64,000 bases of DNA from Deltaproteobacteria bacterium (GCA_029553295.1 JAKPCK010000130.1:46719-110718), one strand, 5' to 3'. Numbered from the stretch's first letter, positions 26,298 to 35,018 are shown. The notes: generated from the sequence alone by a model not told the origin. A program made the numbers and translations.

Positions 26298-26750
26298 ATG
26301 AGTAATTTTTTCGATAAGTTAAACGTCAGGATAATGACAAAGGATGACCTCGATGCCATTGTGGAGATAGACACAAAGGTATTGGGTGAATCAAGGCGTG
26401 AATACTGGACAACAAAGATAGTAAAACAGGCAGAATCAAGACCCCCTGATGCATCCCTTGTATCCGAGATAGACGGTAAGGTTGTGGGCTTTATACTCGG
26501 TGAGGTAAGCGGATGGGAATTCAAGGTACCCAATAACATAGGCTGGATAGATACAATCGGCATAGACCCTGACTACCAGAACAGGGGCATAGCAAAGATC
26601 CTTGCCACAGCCCTCATTACCAATCTCAAAAGATACGGTGTTGATACCATATACACCCTTGTAAACTGGAATGACTGGGACCTCCTCCAGTTTTTCCATG
26701 CCATGGGGTTCACGAGGGGTGATATGATCAACCTCGTCCTTAAGGTTTAA
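26298..26750 (+). CDS. GNAT-family N-acetyltransferase
   Basis: 150 residues from the ATG at 26298; the frame opens with TTG at 26253, which falls inside the promoter. Acetyl-CoA-binding motif A is 'IDTIGIDPDYQNRGIAKIL' (Q/R-x-x-G-x-G/A type) and the end 'FFHAMGFTRGDMINLVLKV' is the usual last strand. RimI-like in size. Target unknown. Stands alone between the GT39 genes and tRNA-Leu. Confidence 0.85.
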   Translation: MSNFFDKLNVRIMTKDDLDAIVEIDTKVLGESRREYWTTKIVKQAESRPPDASLVSEIDGKVVGFILGEVSGWEFKVPNNIGWIDTIGIDPDYQNRGIAKILATALITNLKRYGVDTIYTLVNWNDWDLLQFFHAMGFTRGDMINLVLKV

Positions 26751-26775
26751 GCATTCATTCTAATCAATAAAAAAA

Positions 26776-26860
26776 TGCCTGGGACGAGAATCGAACTCGT
26801 ACAGAGCAGAGCCCCGAGGGATTTTAAGTCCCTTGCGTCTACCTATTCCGCCACCCAGGC
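26776..26860 (-). tRNA. tRNA-Leu (TAA anticodon)
   Basis: 85 bases with long variable arm. Acceptor GCCTGGG/CCCAGGC, class II 'TGGCGGAATAGGTAGACGC' D arm, anticodon loop CTTAAAA, T arm 'TACGAGTTCGATTCTCGT'. CCA is not encoded; the gene runs straight into seven T, a terminator-like tract. The CAT tRNA in this window does encode its CCA. Confidence 0.94.
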
Positions 26861-26868
26861 ATCACTTT

Positions 26869-26897
26869 TATATAATAAGAAAAATCAACAAAGTCAA
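26869..26897 (-). promoter_or_regulatory. Promoter of tRNA-Leu
   Basis: On the minus strand TTGACT (26897-26892), a 17-base spacer, then TATATA (26874-26869), 8 bases before the mature tRNA. Confidence 0.75.
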
Positions 26898-26914
26898 CAC
26901 CCAATATTATTTTC

Positions 26915-26950
26915 TTGACAAATATATTTTCTTTCCCTAAACTTTATAAT
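26915..26950 (+). promoter_or_regulatory. Candidate promoter for the aminotransferase leader
   Basis: TTGACA (26915-26920) followed at 17 bases by TAAACT (26938-26943); a perfect TATAAT lies at 26945-26950 but 24 bases from the -35. Divergent from the tRNA-Leu promoter. Transcription would begin around 26950-26957, leaving a leader of about 165 bases. Confidence 0.45.
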
Positions 26951-27000
26951 CATGATGTCAAGGGTAAATTTCTACGGTTTCTTTTATTTTTACTTTAGAC

Positions 27001-27067
27001 GCCTGCACCCAGGCATAAGTTTGCTTTGAAAAGCAAAGGCCATGGGTGCAAACCCCATGGCCTTTTT
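27001..27067 (+). promoter_or_regulatory. Structured leader RNA with possible pseudoknot and competing terminator
   Basis: Hairpin GCCT/AGGC (27001-27004, 27011-27014) has loop GCACCC, which is perfectly complementary to GGGTGC at 27044-27049 (H-type pseudoknot; the match extends to 8 bp TGCACCCA/TGGGTGCA). Between them TTTGCTTT/AAAGCAAA (27020-27037) forms a second hairpin. AAAGGCCATGGG (27035-27046) pairs over 12 bp with CCCATGGCCTTT (27054-27065), followed by T5: an intrinsic terminator. The pseudoknot takes bases 27044-27046 from the terminator, so the two exclude each other, as in a riboswitch or attenuator. No known class recognised. Confidence 0.6.
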
Positions 27068-27073
27068 AGTTGG

Positions 27074-27105
27074 AGGCCATGGAGGGAGACCTTCATGGCC
27101 TTTTT
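27074..27105 (+). terminator. Second intrinsic terminator-like hairpin, GAGA tetraloop
   Basis: AGGCCATG-GAGG (27074-27085) pairs with CCTT-CATGGCCT (27090-27101) over 12 bp including one G-T wobble, closing on a GNRA tetraloop (GAGA), followed by TTTTT. It ends 6 bases before the AAAGGAGG ribosome site of the first aminotransferase, so it must be bypassed for expression. Its arms match those of the first terminator. Confidence 0.6.
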
Positions 27106-27122
27106 AATGTAAAGGAGGATAG

Positions 27123-28313
27123 ATGTTAGTATCAAACACAATCAAAAAACAGATGGAGGAGACGGGGTGGATAAGGAGGATGTTTGAAGAAGGGATTAAT
27201 ATGAAGAAGATACATGGAGATGCCAATGTCTTTGATTTTTCCCTTGGAAACCCCTTTATAGAACCCCCTGAGCAGTTAATACGTGCCCTAATCGATACCC
27301 TCAATGACCCTGTCCCTGGCATGCACAGATATATGCCTAACAATGGATACGAAGAGGTAAGGGATGAGATAGCGGTCTATCTGAGGGAATTCTATAATAT
27401 GCCCTTTACTGCCGAACATGTGTATATGTCAGCAGGTAGTGCAGGTGGGATAAATATCCTCCTTAAAAGCATGCTTAACAGTGGAGACGAGGTAATAGTG
27501 CCAAAGCCCTACTTTATGGAATATAAATACTACATAGAGAGCCACGGAGGGGCAATAAAGACAGTAAGTACAGATGAACAGTTTCAGCTCGACATGGAAA
27601 AGATAGATGCTGCTATCACGCCTAAAACCAAGGCAATACTCATAAACAGCCCGAACAATCCAACAGGTGTTGTTTACGGAGAGGAAAAGCTAAGGGAACT
27701 CGCTGAAATCCTTACAGATTACAGGAAAAAAGGAAAGGATATCTATATAATATCCGATGATGCATATAAAAAGCTCGTCTTTGATAATATTACACTGCCC
27801 AATATATTCAAGATCTATGATCTGGTCATCTCTGTTACATCCCACTCCAAGGACCTTGCTGTCCCTGGCGAGAGAATAGGTTATATTGCCATATCTCCAA
27901 AGATAAAAGAGGTAAAATCCCTCATATCAGCCCTCATGTTCTCCAGCAGGGCGCTCGGCTTTGTAAATGCCCCGGCCCTTTTCCAGAGGGTAATAGGCAA
28001 ATTCCAAAAAAACTCCATAGACATAATGGATTATCAGGAAAAAAGGGATTTTATATACAATACCCTCATAGAGGCAGGCTTTGAATGTGTAAAACCCCAG
28101 GGGGCATTCTATGTCTTCCCTAAATCACCAATGAAGGATGAGCTTAAATTTGTAAAATTAATGCAGGAGGAGGAGAGGATCCTTGCTGTCCCTGGAAGGG
28201 GGTTTGGCAAGTCAGGTTACTTCAGGATAGCCTATTGTGTGCCTTTTGATAAGATTGTAAGGGCAGCAGACGGTTTTAAGAACATGGGAAAACGATATAT
28301 CAGAAAGGGGTGA
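27123..28313 (+). CDS. PLP-dependent class I/II aminotransferase (copy 1)
   Basis: 396 residues, fold type I. PLP lysine is Lys243 in 'TSHSKDLAVPGERIGY'; 'INSPNNPTGVVYGEE' holds the Asn of the cofactor site, 'DDAYKKLVF' the Asp/Tyr pair, and 'YFRIAYCV' the substrate-carboxylate Arg. Aspartate-aminotransferase-like; the exact amino acid is not clear. Excellent ribosome site AAAGGAGG. First of two tandem paralogues behind the structured leader. Confidence 0.9.
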   Translation: MLVSNTIKKQMEETGWIRRMFEEGINMKKIHGDANVFDFSLGNPFIEPPEQLIRALIDTLNDPVPGMHRYMPNNGYEEVRDEIAVYLREFYNMPFTAEHVYMSAGSAGGINILLKSMLNSGDEVIVPKPYFMEYKYYIESHGGAIKTVSTDEQFQLDMEKIDAAITPKTKAILINSPNNPTGVVYGEEKLRELAEILTDYRKKGKDIYIISDDAYKKLVFDNITLPNIFKIYDLVISVTSHSKDLAVPGERIGYIAISPKIKEVKSLISALMFSSRALGFVNAPALFQRVIGKFQKNSIDIMDYQEKRDFIYNTLIEAGFECVKPQGAFYVFPKSPMKDELKFVKLMQEEERILAVPGRGFGKSGYFRIAYCVPFDKIVRAADGFKNMGKRYIRKG

Positions 28314-28318
28314 AGACT

Positions 28319-29491
28319 ATGATATCAAAGAAAATCTCTGAATCTATGAAAGGCTCTTCATGGATAAGGGCCATGTTTGAAGAGGGAGAGAGGCTAAAAA
28401 AACAATACGGTGATGCCAATATATTTGATTTCACCCTGGGAAATCCCATAGCAGAGCCCCCAAGGGAATTGAAAAAAGAGCTTATCAAGATAATAACCTC
28501 TGAAGAAAAAGGGATGCACCGCTATATGACTAACAGCGGATATGAGGACGTGAGGGAGGAGATCGCAGGTTTTCACCGTGAAAGAACAGGGCTACCATTT
28601 ACAAAAGAACACATTATTATGACAGTAGGTTCTGCTGGGGGTATAAATGTTATACTGAAATCACTGATTGACCCTGGTGATGAGGTCATTGTCCTAAACC
28701 CCTATTTTGTGGAATTTAAATTCTATATAGAGAACCACGGCGGTGTGATGAGGCTTGTAGATACAAAGGATGACTTTCATCTTGATTTGAAAAACATAAA
28801 AAATGCCATCCATGAAAAGACAAAGGCCATTATTATAAACTCTCCAAATAACCCAACAGGGGTTATATACGATGAAGAAGAACTCAGGGGTCTTGCATCA
28901 ATACTTTATGAAAGCAACAAGAAGGTCTTTCTCATATCTGATGAGGCATACAGAAAGATAATCTATGATGGCATTAAATTCCCTGATATGTTCAGTATAT
29001 ACGAGGACACAATAGCTATCACATCCCACTCCAAGGACCTTGCCCTCCCCGGTGAGAGGATAGGATACATAGCCATCTCGCCGAGGATAGAGGATGCCCA
29101 GCAGATTATTGATGCAGCCATCTTTTCCAACAGGATACTTGGGTTTATAAATGCACCTGCTATAATGCAGAGGCTTGTTAAGGGCTTCCAGAAAAACAGT
29201 GTTGATATAGCAGATTATCAGAAAAAAAGGGATGCCATCTATGATATACTCATCCAGTCTGGATATGAGGTTGTAAAACCCCTTGGTGCATTCTATATAT
29301 TCCCCAAATCGCCCATAGAGGATGATATAGAGTTTATAAGGCACCTACAGAGATACCATATACTGGCAGTGCCGGGCACGGGCTTTGGGAGAAAAGGATA
29401 TTTTAGGATTGCATACTGCGTTGAGATGGGTGTTATAGAAAGGTCAGCACCATATTTTAGAGAGGCAATAAAAAATATAGGGGGTTTTTAA
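28319..29491 (+). CDS. PLP-dependent class I/II aminotransferase (copy 2)
   Basis: 390 residues, a close paralogue of the preceding gene along its whole length (same 'EEG..K..GDANiFDFtLGNP' start, same 'TSHSKDLALPGERIGY' with Lys239, same 'VEFKFYIENHGG'). The frame opens with a GTG at 28310 overlapping the previous stop, but AAAGGGG is better placed for the ATG at 28319. Tandem duplication; the two may handle different amino acids or form a heteromer. Confidence 0.9.
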   Translation: MISKKISESMKGSSWIRAMFEEGERLKKQYGDANIFDFTLGNPIAEPPRELKKELIKIITSEEKGMHRYMTNSGYEDVREEIAGFHRERTGLPFTKEHIIMTVGSAGGINVILKSLIDPGDEVIVLNPYFVEFKFYIENHGGVMRLVDTKDDFHLDLKNIKNAIHEKTKAIIINSPNNPTGVIYDEEELRGLASILYESNKKVFLISDEAYRKIIYDGIKFPDMFSIYEDTIAITSHSKDLALPGERIGYIAISPRIEDAQQIIDAAIFSNRILGFINAPAIMQRLVKGFQKNSVDIADYQKKRDAIYDILIQSGYEVVKPLGAFYIFPKSPIEDDIEFIRHLQRYHILAVPGTGFGRKGYFRIAYCVEMGVIERSAPYFREAIKNIGGF

Positions 29492-29516
29492 AGAGGTCTT
29501 ATACTGATGCCTTTGT

Positions 29517-30242
29517 TTATAACTCTATTGCCTTCATAATTGTGTCTGTGTCTATGTGTTTTAAGAAGAGTCTTGCCAGGCTCTGCCTGTTCATACCCTC
29601 TTTCAGTAGGTTCTTCTTGTAGGGGAATATACCCAGGATAGGGCAATCAAGATAGGCAGAGAGTATATCTGGGTTTGTCTTTGCAGCCAGATCTCCTGTC
29701 CCGTCGTTATTGTTTAATATAACACCTATTACCTTTATACCCCTTGTTTTAAGATAACCTACGGTGAGGAGCGTATGGTTTATTGTCCCGAGCCCGAGCC
29801 TTGATATGATTATTGTGGGGCATCCCCATCTTTTGATAAGGTCACCGTAAAAAAAATTCCTTTTAATGGGGACAAGCACACCACCGGCGCCCTCTACAAC
29901 TGTTATGTCATGTTCATGGAGGATTTTTTTGTATATCCTGTCCACCATATTCAGATCAATCTGGATATTCTCGAGGGATGCAGCAACCTCAGGGGCAAGG
30001 GGTGCCTCAAAGGTATAGGGGCTTATCATGTTGAGGTCATCAGAACTCCCTGATGCCTCTCTGAGACATATGGCATCCCAGGGAAGCTCATCCTTGTTAC
30101 GCTTTGATAGACCGCTTTCAAAGGGTTTCATAACCCCTACATTCAGCTTTTTCTTAACAGAAAGAAATGCAGATAGGCATGCTGAGATCGTTGTCTTGCC
30201 AACCCCTGTATCTGTCCCGGTTATAAACAATGACTTAATCAT
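29517..30242 (-). CDS. bioD: Dethiobiotin synthetase
   Basis: 241 residues. P-loop 'FITGTDTGVGKTTISACL' at the N-terminus is diagnostic, as are 'VMKPFESG' and 'VEGAGGVLVPI'. Closes the ureido ring of dethiobiotin from DAPA, CO2 and ATP. No other bio genes lie nearby in the window. Overlaps the DUF350 gene by 4 bases. Confidence 0.95.
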   Translation of the reverse strand: MIKSLFITGTDTGVGKTTISACLSAFLSVKKKLNVGVMKPFESGLSKRNKDELPWDAICLREASGSSDDLNMISPYTFEAPLAPEVAASLENIQIDLNMVDRIYKKILHEHDITVVEGAGGVLVPIKRNFFYGDLIKRWGCPTIIISRLGLGTINHTLLTVGYLKTRGIKVIGVILNNNDGTGDLAAKTNPDILSAYLDCPILGIFPYKKNLLKEGMNRQSLARLFLKHIDTDTIMKAIEL

Positions 30243-30448
30243 CTAAATACACCTGAGACTACAATGGCTATCCCGATAAGGAGACAACCGCAGATGATAG
30301 ATAAACCGGTATTCCCTTCATTAACAATCTTTTTTTCAAAATCTGCGGAGATAGATGCACCAACTATCTTCAGTGATACAAGAAGCACCACGATATAGAC
30401 CGCTGAATAGATGAACATCTCTATAATATTGCTTATTATCTTCCACAT
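30239..30448 (-). CDS. Small DUF350 membrane protein
   Basis: 69 residues with two hydrophobic helices (about 8-30 and 48-67) separated by 'DFEKKIVNEGNTGLSIICG'. The 'EGNtGlSI..G..LIGIAI' segment matches DUF350. Lies between rex (9 bases) and bioD (4-base overlap). Function unknown. Confidence 0.75.
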   Translation of the reverse strand: MWKIISNIIEMFIYSAVYIVVLLVSLKIVGASISADFEKKIVNEGNTGLSIICGCLLIGIAIVVSGVFR

Positions 30449-30457
30449 AAGAATCCC

Positions 30458-31099
30458 CTAATTCGTTAGATAGTATACCAGATTATCAAGGGCAGATGTA
30501 AAAAATAGATTCCTCACCTTTACATGTTCAGGTGCGCTTACAGGGGCCGGGGAGAGATTGAGTATCCCCTTTATGTTTGCCTCGACTAACTGGTTGGCTA
30601 CCTTTTGTGCCTCAGAGGGGGGGACAGTTATAATCCCGATCTCAATATTTCTCGCCTCTACAACCTCTTTCAGTCTATTTACATGGAGTATCTCTACTGG
30701 TCTTCCCATCCTTTCAGATATATTGCCTATCACCTTTACAGGGTCTATATCAAAGGCTGCCACTATTCTGTAATTCTGTTTTAAAAAGTCTTTATATACG
30801 AGCAGTGCGCTCCCCATGTTGCCTATACCAACTACTGCAATCCTCCATTCCCTGTCTATCCCCAGTATCTTCTTTATATGCTCCTTCAACTCCACGATAT
30901 TGTAGCCCATGCCCCTTATGCCGAACTCACCGAAATAGGCAAAGTCCTTTCTTACCTGCGCTGCGTTTACATTACAGAGGGTTGCAAGGATAGAGCTTGA
31001 AGCAACCTTTTCGTTTTTAGATTCCAGTTCTTCGAGGCACTTTAGATAACTCGATAATCTCCTAACAGTAGCCTCAGGGATATTTGCGTATTTAGCCAT
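30458..31099 (-). CDS. rex: Redox-sensing transcriptional repressor Rex
   Basis: 213 residues. N-terminal winged helix ('IPEATVRRLSSYLKCLEEL', 'NVNAAQVRKDFAYFGEFG'), then a Rossmann domain ('VVGIGNMGSALL') that reads the NADH/NAD+ ratio. Represses fermentative and respiratory genes when NAD+ is high. Ribosome site AGGTGA before the ATG. Two copies of a perfect 20-bp repeat lie 59 and 122 bases upstream. Confidence 0.95.
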   Translation of the reverse strand: MAKYANIPEATVRRLSSYLKCLEELESKNEKVASSSILATLCNVNAAQVRKDFAYFGEFGIRGMGYNIVELKEHIKKILGIDREWRIAVVGIGNMGSALLVYKDFLKQNYRIVAAFDIDPVKVIGNISERMGRPVEILHVNRLKEVVEARNIEIGIITVPPSEAQKVANQLVEANIKGILNLSPAPVSAPEHVKVRNLFFTSALDNLVYYLTN

Positions 31100-31157
31100 T
31101 GTATCACCTAAAAACTGAATTTTTTAGTATTATCTAACAGTTATTGGGGGAGAATGC

Positions 31158-31240
31158 AAGAGAAATATTTATCAAGCTCATCCCTTTAAACAGTGATAGA
31201 GCAGGTAAAATCTATTTAGTAAGAGAAATATTTATCAAGC
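31158..31240. repeat. Two perfect 20-bp direct repeats upstream of rex
   Basis: AAGAGAAATATTTATCAAGC occurs at 31158-31177 and 31221-31240 (63-base period). Each has a half-palindromic AAATATTT centre with a TTATCAA half-site. Possible operator pair. Confidence 0.7.
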
Positions 31241-31243
31241 AGA

Positions 31244-32020
31244 TTAAAGCCCCAGGACATCCTTCATAGAGTATACACCATTGCCCTGTTTCACCAGCCA
31301 TCTGGCAGCGATAAGTGCACCCCTTGCAAAATTCTCGCGGGAATAGGCCCTGTGTGTAATCTCCAGCCTCTCACCTACACCGGCAAAGAAGACTGTATGC
31401 TCACCCACTATATCGCCCCCCCTTAATGCAAGGACTGCCAGCTCATCTTTTTTTCGCTCACCTATTACACCCTGTCTCCCGTATACCTCTTCCCATGCCC
31501 TGGCTTTATCTGCCTGCTCTATAATATCCTTTATCCTCAAAGCTGTCCCGCTTGGGGCATCCTTTTTCCACTTGTGATGCATCTCCAGTATCTCTATATC
31601 AAAGTTATCCTTGAGTATCCTGGCCGCCCTTTCTACAAGGTCAAACATGAGGTTCATACCCATACTCATATTAGGTGAAAAAACAACCCTTGTATCCCTT
31701 GTTTCTCTAATCCGGGCAAGGTCAGCATCTGAAAAACCTGTTGTCCCTATAACAATCGCCTTCTTGTGCTCCTCTGCCACCTTGAGATGGGCTATAGAGG
31801 ACTTAGGCTCTGTAAAATCTATTATCACATCGCCTTTATCTATTACCTCAGCAAGGTCATCTCTTATTACCAAATGGGTTATGGTATCCTGTGTCCCCAC
31901 AAGGGGGTGTCCCTTTGCCTCTGTAAGGCCTGCAATCTCAAATCCTCTATCCTGGACAGCGGTCCCTATTATTGCCCTGCCCATCTTTCCTGCTGCACCG
32001 GTTATAATTAGTCTAACCAT
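31244..32020 (-). CDS. dapB: 4-hydroxy-tetrahydrodipicolinate reductase
   Basis: 258 residues. 'ITGAAGKMGRAIIGTA' nucleotide-binding start, catalytic 'EMHHKWKKDAPSGTAL' segment, and 'GEHTVFFAGVGERLEITHRA'. Second step of the lysine/DAP branch. Last gene of the maf-yggS-argH-lysA-dapF-dapA-dapB run, 13 bases after dapA. Confidence 0.96.
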   Translation of the reverse strand: MVRLIITGAAGKMGRAIIGTAVQDRGFEIAGLTEAKGHPLVGTQDTITHLVIRDDLAEVIDKGDVIIDFTEPKSSIAHLKVAEEHKKAIVIGTTGFSDADLARIRETRDTRVVFSPNMSMGMNLMFDLVERAARILKDNFDIEILEMHHKWKKDAPSGTALRIKDIIEQADKARAWEEVYGRQGVIGERKKDELAVLALRGGDIVGEHTVFFAGVGERLEITHRAYSRENFARGALIAARWLVKQGNGVYSMKDVLGL

Positions 32021-32033
32021 GTATACCCTCTTT

Positions 32034-32918
32034 TTAATCTTTTATGAGCCCGTACCCCATTAATATCTCCCTCAAGGTTAATCTGTTCTTTTCAGCAAGG
32101 GGACAAAGTGGTAGCCTGAGCTCGTTTTTCATAATACCCATTAATGCCAATGCCTCTTTTACAGGGATAGGATTTGTCTCTATAAACATAGCCTGCATAA
32201 GGGGCATGAGCCCTGTATGGATGTCCATTGCCTTTTGTATATCCTTCTCTACCAGAAATGCCTTATAGAGGTCTATCATCCTCTCCGGGACAATATTGGA
32301 TGCCACTGAGATTACCCCTGTACAACCCACGCTCATCATAGGCAAAAACAGGTTGTCATCCCCTGACATGATGACAAACTTACCCTTTGTCAACCTGTAT
32401 ATATCCGATACCTGGGTCAGTGAGCCAGATGCCTCCTTAATACCTATAATATTGGGTATCTGGGATAACCTGTATATTGTCTCCGGTGACATATTTATCC
32501 CTGTCCTCCCGGGTATATTATAGAGAACCAATGGTATATCTACCTCTTCCGCTATCTTTTTATAGTGTCTGTACAGGCCTTCCTGGGTAGGTTTGTTGTA
32601 GTATGGGGTGGTAAGGAGGCACATGTCTGCCCCTATTTTCTTTGCGCTCTCGGTAAGTTCTATAGCCTCTTTTGTGGAATTAGAGCCTGTGCCTGCCATA
32701 ACAGGGATTTTACCCTTGACATACTTTACCGTAAGCTCAATTACCCTTTCATGTTCATCATAATCCAGTGTTGCCGCCTCGCCAGTAGAACCACAGGGGA
32801 CAAGACCATCTATACCTGCCTTCAACTGCATATCCAATAGCCTTAAAAAGCTTTCCTCATCCATATTGTAATCTTTAAAGGGTGTTACCAGTGCTGTATA
32901 AACACCTTTCAGTTCCAT
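32034..32918 (-). CDS. dapA: 4-hydroxy-tetrahydrodipicolinate synthase
   Basis: 294 residues, TIM barrel. 'GLVPCGSTGEAATLDYDEHERV', 'VLYNIPGRTGINM' (Tyr of the catalytic triad) and 'IIGIKEASGS' (Schiff-base Lys). Condenses pyruvate with aspartate semialdehyde to begin the DAP/lysine branch. Confidence 0.97.
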   Translation of the reverse strand: MELKGVYTALVTPFKDYNMDEESFLRLLDMQLKAGIDGLVPCGSTGEAATLDYDEHERVIELTVKYVKGKIPVMAGTGSNSTKEAIELTESAKKIGADMCLLTTPYYNKPTQEGLYRHYKKIAEEVDIPLVLYNIPGRTGINMSPETIYRLSQIPNIIGIKEASGSLTQVSDIYRLTKGKFVIMSGDDNLFLPMMSVGCTGVISVASNIVPERMIDLYKAFLVEKDIQKAMDIHTGLMPLMQAMFIETNPIPVKEALALMGIMKNELRLPLCPLAEKNRLTLREILMGYGLIKD

Positions 32919-32940
32919 GACTCCTCCTTAGTTTTCATAT

Positions 32941-33753
32941 CTACAAAAGTGCCTCTCTGTTGAGTTCTCCCTTAAATACAATCCTTGACTCGCCCTCGAG
33001 ATAAACATCATTATCTATATAAATATTTATCTTCTCCCCACCTCTTGTCCATATCTTAACAGGGGTTTTTACAAGACCCTTTTCTTTTAATATAACACCT
33101 GTTGCCACAGCCCCGGTGCCACATGCAAGGGTCTCTCCCTCCACGCCCCTTTCGTAGGTCCTTATCTTAACATTTTCCTGGTCAATAATCTGGACAAAAT
33201 TTACATTTGACCCCTGATTACCAAAGGCACTGTGGAATCTTATCTTTCTCCCAAGTTCCTCAACAGGGGCATATTCTACATCATCGGTTATCAAGACAGC
33301 ATGGGGGACACCGGTATTTACACTGCTTATAAATAGCTCCCTATCCTCAAGCTTAATAGGGTAATCGAGTTTTAAATCTAAAGGATTGGTAAGCTGAAGT
33401 TTAACCTTGCTGGATTCTACCTCTGCCTTTATAAGACCTGCCTGTGTCTCAAAGACCATATTAGATTTAGCAATACCCTTTATGTATGCATACCTTGCAG
33501 CACACCTGCCGCCGTTGCCACACATCTCAGCCTCAGAGCCGTCTGAATTGAAGAACCTCCACCTGAAATCAGCCCTGTCTGAATCCTCTATAAAGATGAC
33601 ACCATCTGCACCCACTGAGTGGTGCTGTCTGCATATCTTAACAACAAAATCCTTTATGTCACTATATTTCTTATAGATAATGCCGTCTCTGTTGTCAATG
33701 AGTATAAAGTCATTACCACTTGCATTGAGCTTGTAAAACTCTATCTCAAACAT
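32941..33753 (-). CDS. dapF: Diaminopimelate epimerase
   Basis: 270 residues. The two catalytic Cys motifs are present: 'AEMCGNGGRCA' and 'ETLACGTGAVA'. Converts LL-DAP to meso-DAP for peptidoglycan and lysine. Lies 2 bases after lysA and 22 bases before dapA. Confidence 0.97.
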   Translation of the reverse strand: MFEIEFYKLNASGNDFILIDNRDGIIYKKYSDIKDFVVKICRQHHSVGADGVIFIEDSDRADFRWRFFNSDGSEAEMCGNGGRCAARYAYIKGIAKSNMVFETQAGLIKAEVESSKVKLQLTNPLDLKLDYPIKLEDRELFISSVNTGVPHAVLITDDVEYAPVEELGRKIRFHSAFGNQGSNVNFVQIIDQENVKIRTYERGVEGETLACGTGAVATGVILKEKGLVKTPVKIWTRGGEKINIYIDNDVYLEGESRIVFKGELNREALL

Positions 33754-33755
33754 AA

Positions 33756-35015
33756 TTAAACCCTCAAAAATTCTGGAATAGATTCGCCTTTTATAAGGTC
33801 TTTTTTTGTCTCTCTCTTTCTTATTATAAAGTATCTGTCATCTGAAACAAGGACCTCTGTTGCCCTCCTCCTTGAGTTGTAATTGGAGGACATGGAAAAA
33901 CCATATGCCCCAGCCCCATGTATTGCTATTAATTCACCCTCTTTTAGCTGGGGCAAAACACGGTCTTTTGCAAAAAAGTCACCAGATTCACAGATAGGGC
34001 CCACTACATCCACCTTTATCTTCTTTGAATGTCTTCTGTGGACAGGGGAGATCTCATGATATGCGCCGTATAGCGATGGTCTTATAAGGTCGTTCATTGC
34101 CCCATCAACTATGATAAAAGTCTTTTCAGAGACCTTCTTTACATAGATGACCTCTGCAACAAAGATACCGCTATTACCTACCAATACCCTCCCCGGTTCA
34201 AGGATAAGGGTGAGGCCTGTGTCCTTAAGCTCATTCTTTATTGCCTCTGCGTATTCTTCAGGGTGGGGCGCGGTCTCATCTTTATAAGTTATGCCAAGGC
34301 CACCACCTATATCGAGATACCTTATCCCTATACCCATGTCCCTTAACTGGTAAACCATATCTTTCAGGGACCTTACTGCCTCTATAAAAGGTGAAAGCTC
34401 AAGTATCTGTGACCCTATATGGGATGATACACCTATGGGCAGGAGATATTTGTTCTTTGCCATATCTTTATAAAGCCTTAGGGCATCCTCCCATATAATA
34501 CCGAATTTATTCTTTTTTAACCCTGTGGTTATATAGGGGTGTGTCTTGGGGTCAATCTCCGGATTAACCCTTATGGATACCCTGATCTCCTTTTTCATCT
34601 GTTCAGCTATCCTGGAGATAACATTGAGCTCGGCCTCTGACTCTATGTTAATCATAAGTATATCTGATTTAACAGCGTCTTTTATCTCCTCTTTTGTCTT
34701 TCCCACACCGGAATATACAATCCTCTCAGGGGGGATACCGGCCATAGATGCCCTGAACAACTCACCGCCCGATACTATATCAGCCCCTCCGCCGAGCCTA
34801 CCAAAGACCGCTATTATGGAGATATTTGAATTGGCCTTGCAGGAATAGCATACTATGTGGGGCAGACCCTTGAAGGCACCGTCAAATACCTCAAAATGCC
34901 TCTTTAGGGTCTTATAGCTGTAAATATAAACAGGTGTCCCTGTTTTTTTTACAATCTCGGCAACCGACAGGTCTTCACAGTATAGCTCATTGTCTTTGTA
35001 ATGGAAAAAATTCAT
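33756..35015 (-). CDS. lysA: Diaminopimelate decarboxylase
   Basis: 419 residues, PLP enzyme of the alanine-racemase fold. 'YSCKANSNISIIA' carries the PLP Lys; 'SHIGSQI', 'LDIGGGLG' and 'PGRVLVGNSG' are family motifs; 'GPICESGDFFA' near residue 340 holds the substrate Cys. Makes L-lysine from meso-DAP. Starts 3 bases after the lipoprotein gene. Confidence 0.97.
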   Translation of the reverse strand: MNFFHYKDNELYCEDLSVAEIVKKTGTPVYIYSYKTLKRHFEVFDGAFKGLPHIVCYSCKANSNISIIAVFGRLGGGADIVSGGELFRASMAGIPPERIVYSGVGKTKEEIKDAVKSDILMINIESEAELNVISRIAEQMKKEIRVSIRVNPEIDPKTHPYITTGLKKNKFGIIWEDALRLYKDMAKNKYLLPIGVSSHIGSQILELSPFIEAVRSLKDMVYQLRDMGIGIRYLDIGGGLGITYKDETAPHPEEYAEAIKNELKDTGLTLILEPGRVLVGNSGIFVAEVIYVKKVSEKTFIIVDGAMNDLIRPSLYGAYHEISPVHRRHSKKIKVDVVGPICESGDFFAKDRVLPQLKEGELIAIHGAGAYGFSMSSNYNSRRRATEVLVSDDRYFIIRKRETKKDLIKGESIPEFLRV

Positions 35016-35018
35016 GGT

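Noticed and set aside
26861..27122. Possibility of SAM-II, preQ1, fluoride or c-di-GMP riboswitch in the leader
   Set aside because: I compared the conserved bases of these classes by eye and none is present; the leader is listed as unassigned.
32565..32840. 91-codon plus-strand frame opposite dapA
   Set aside because: Lies fully within dapA on the other strand with unlikely composition; a shadow of the real gene.
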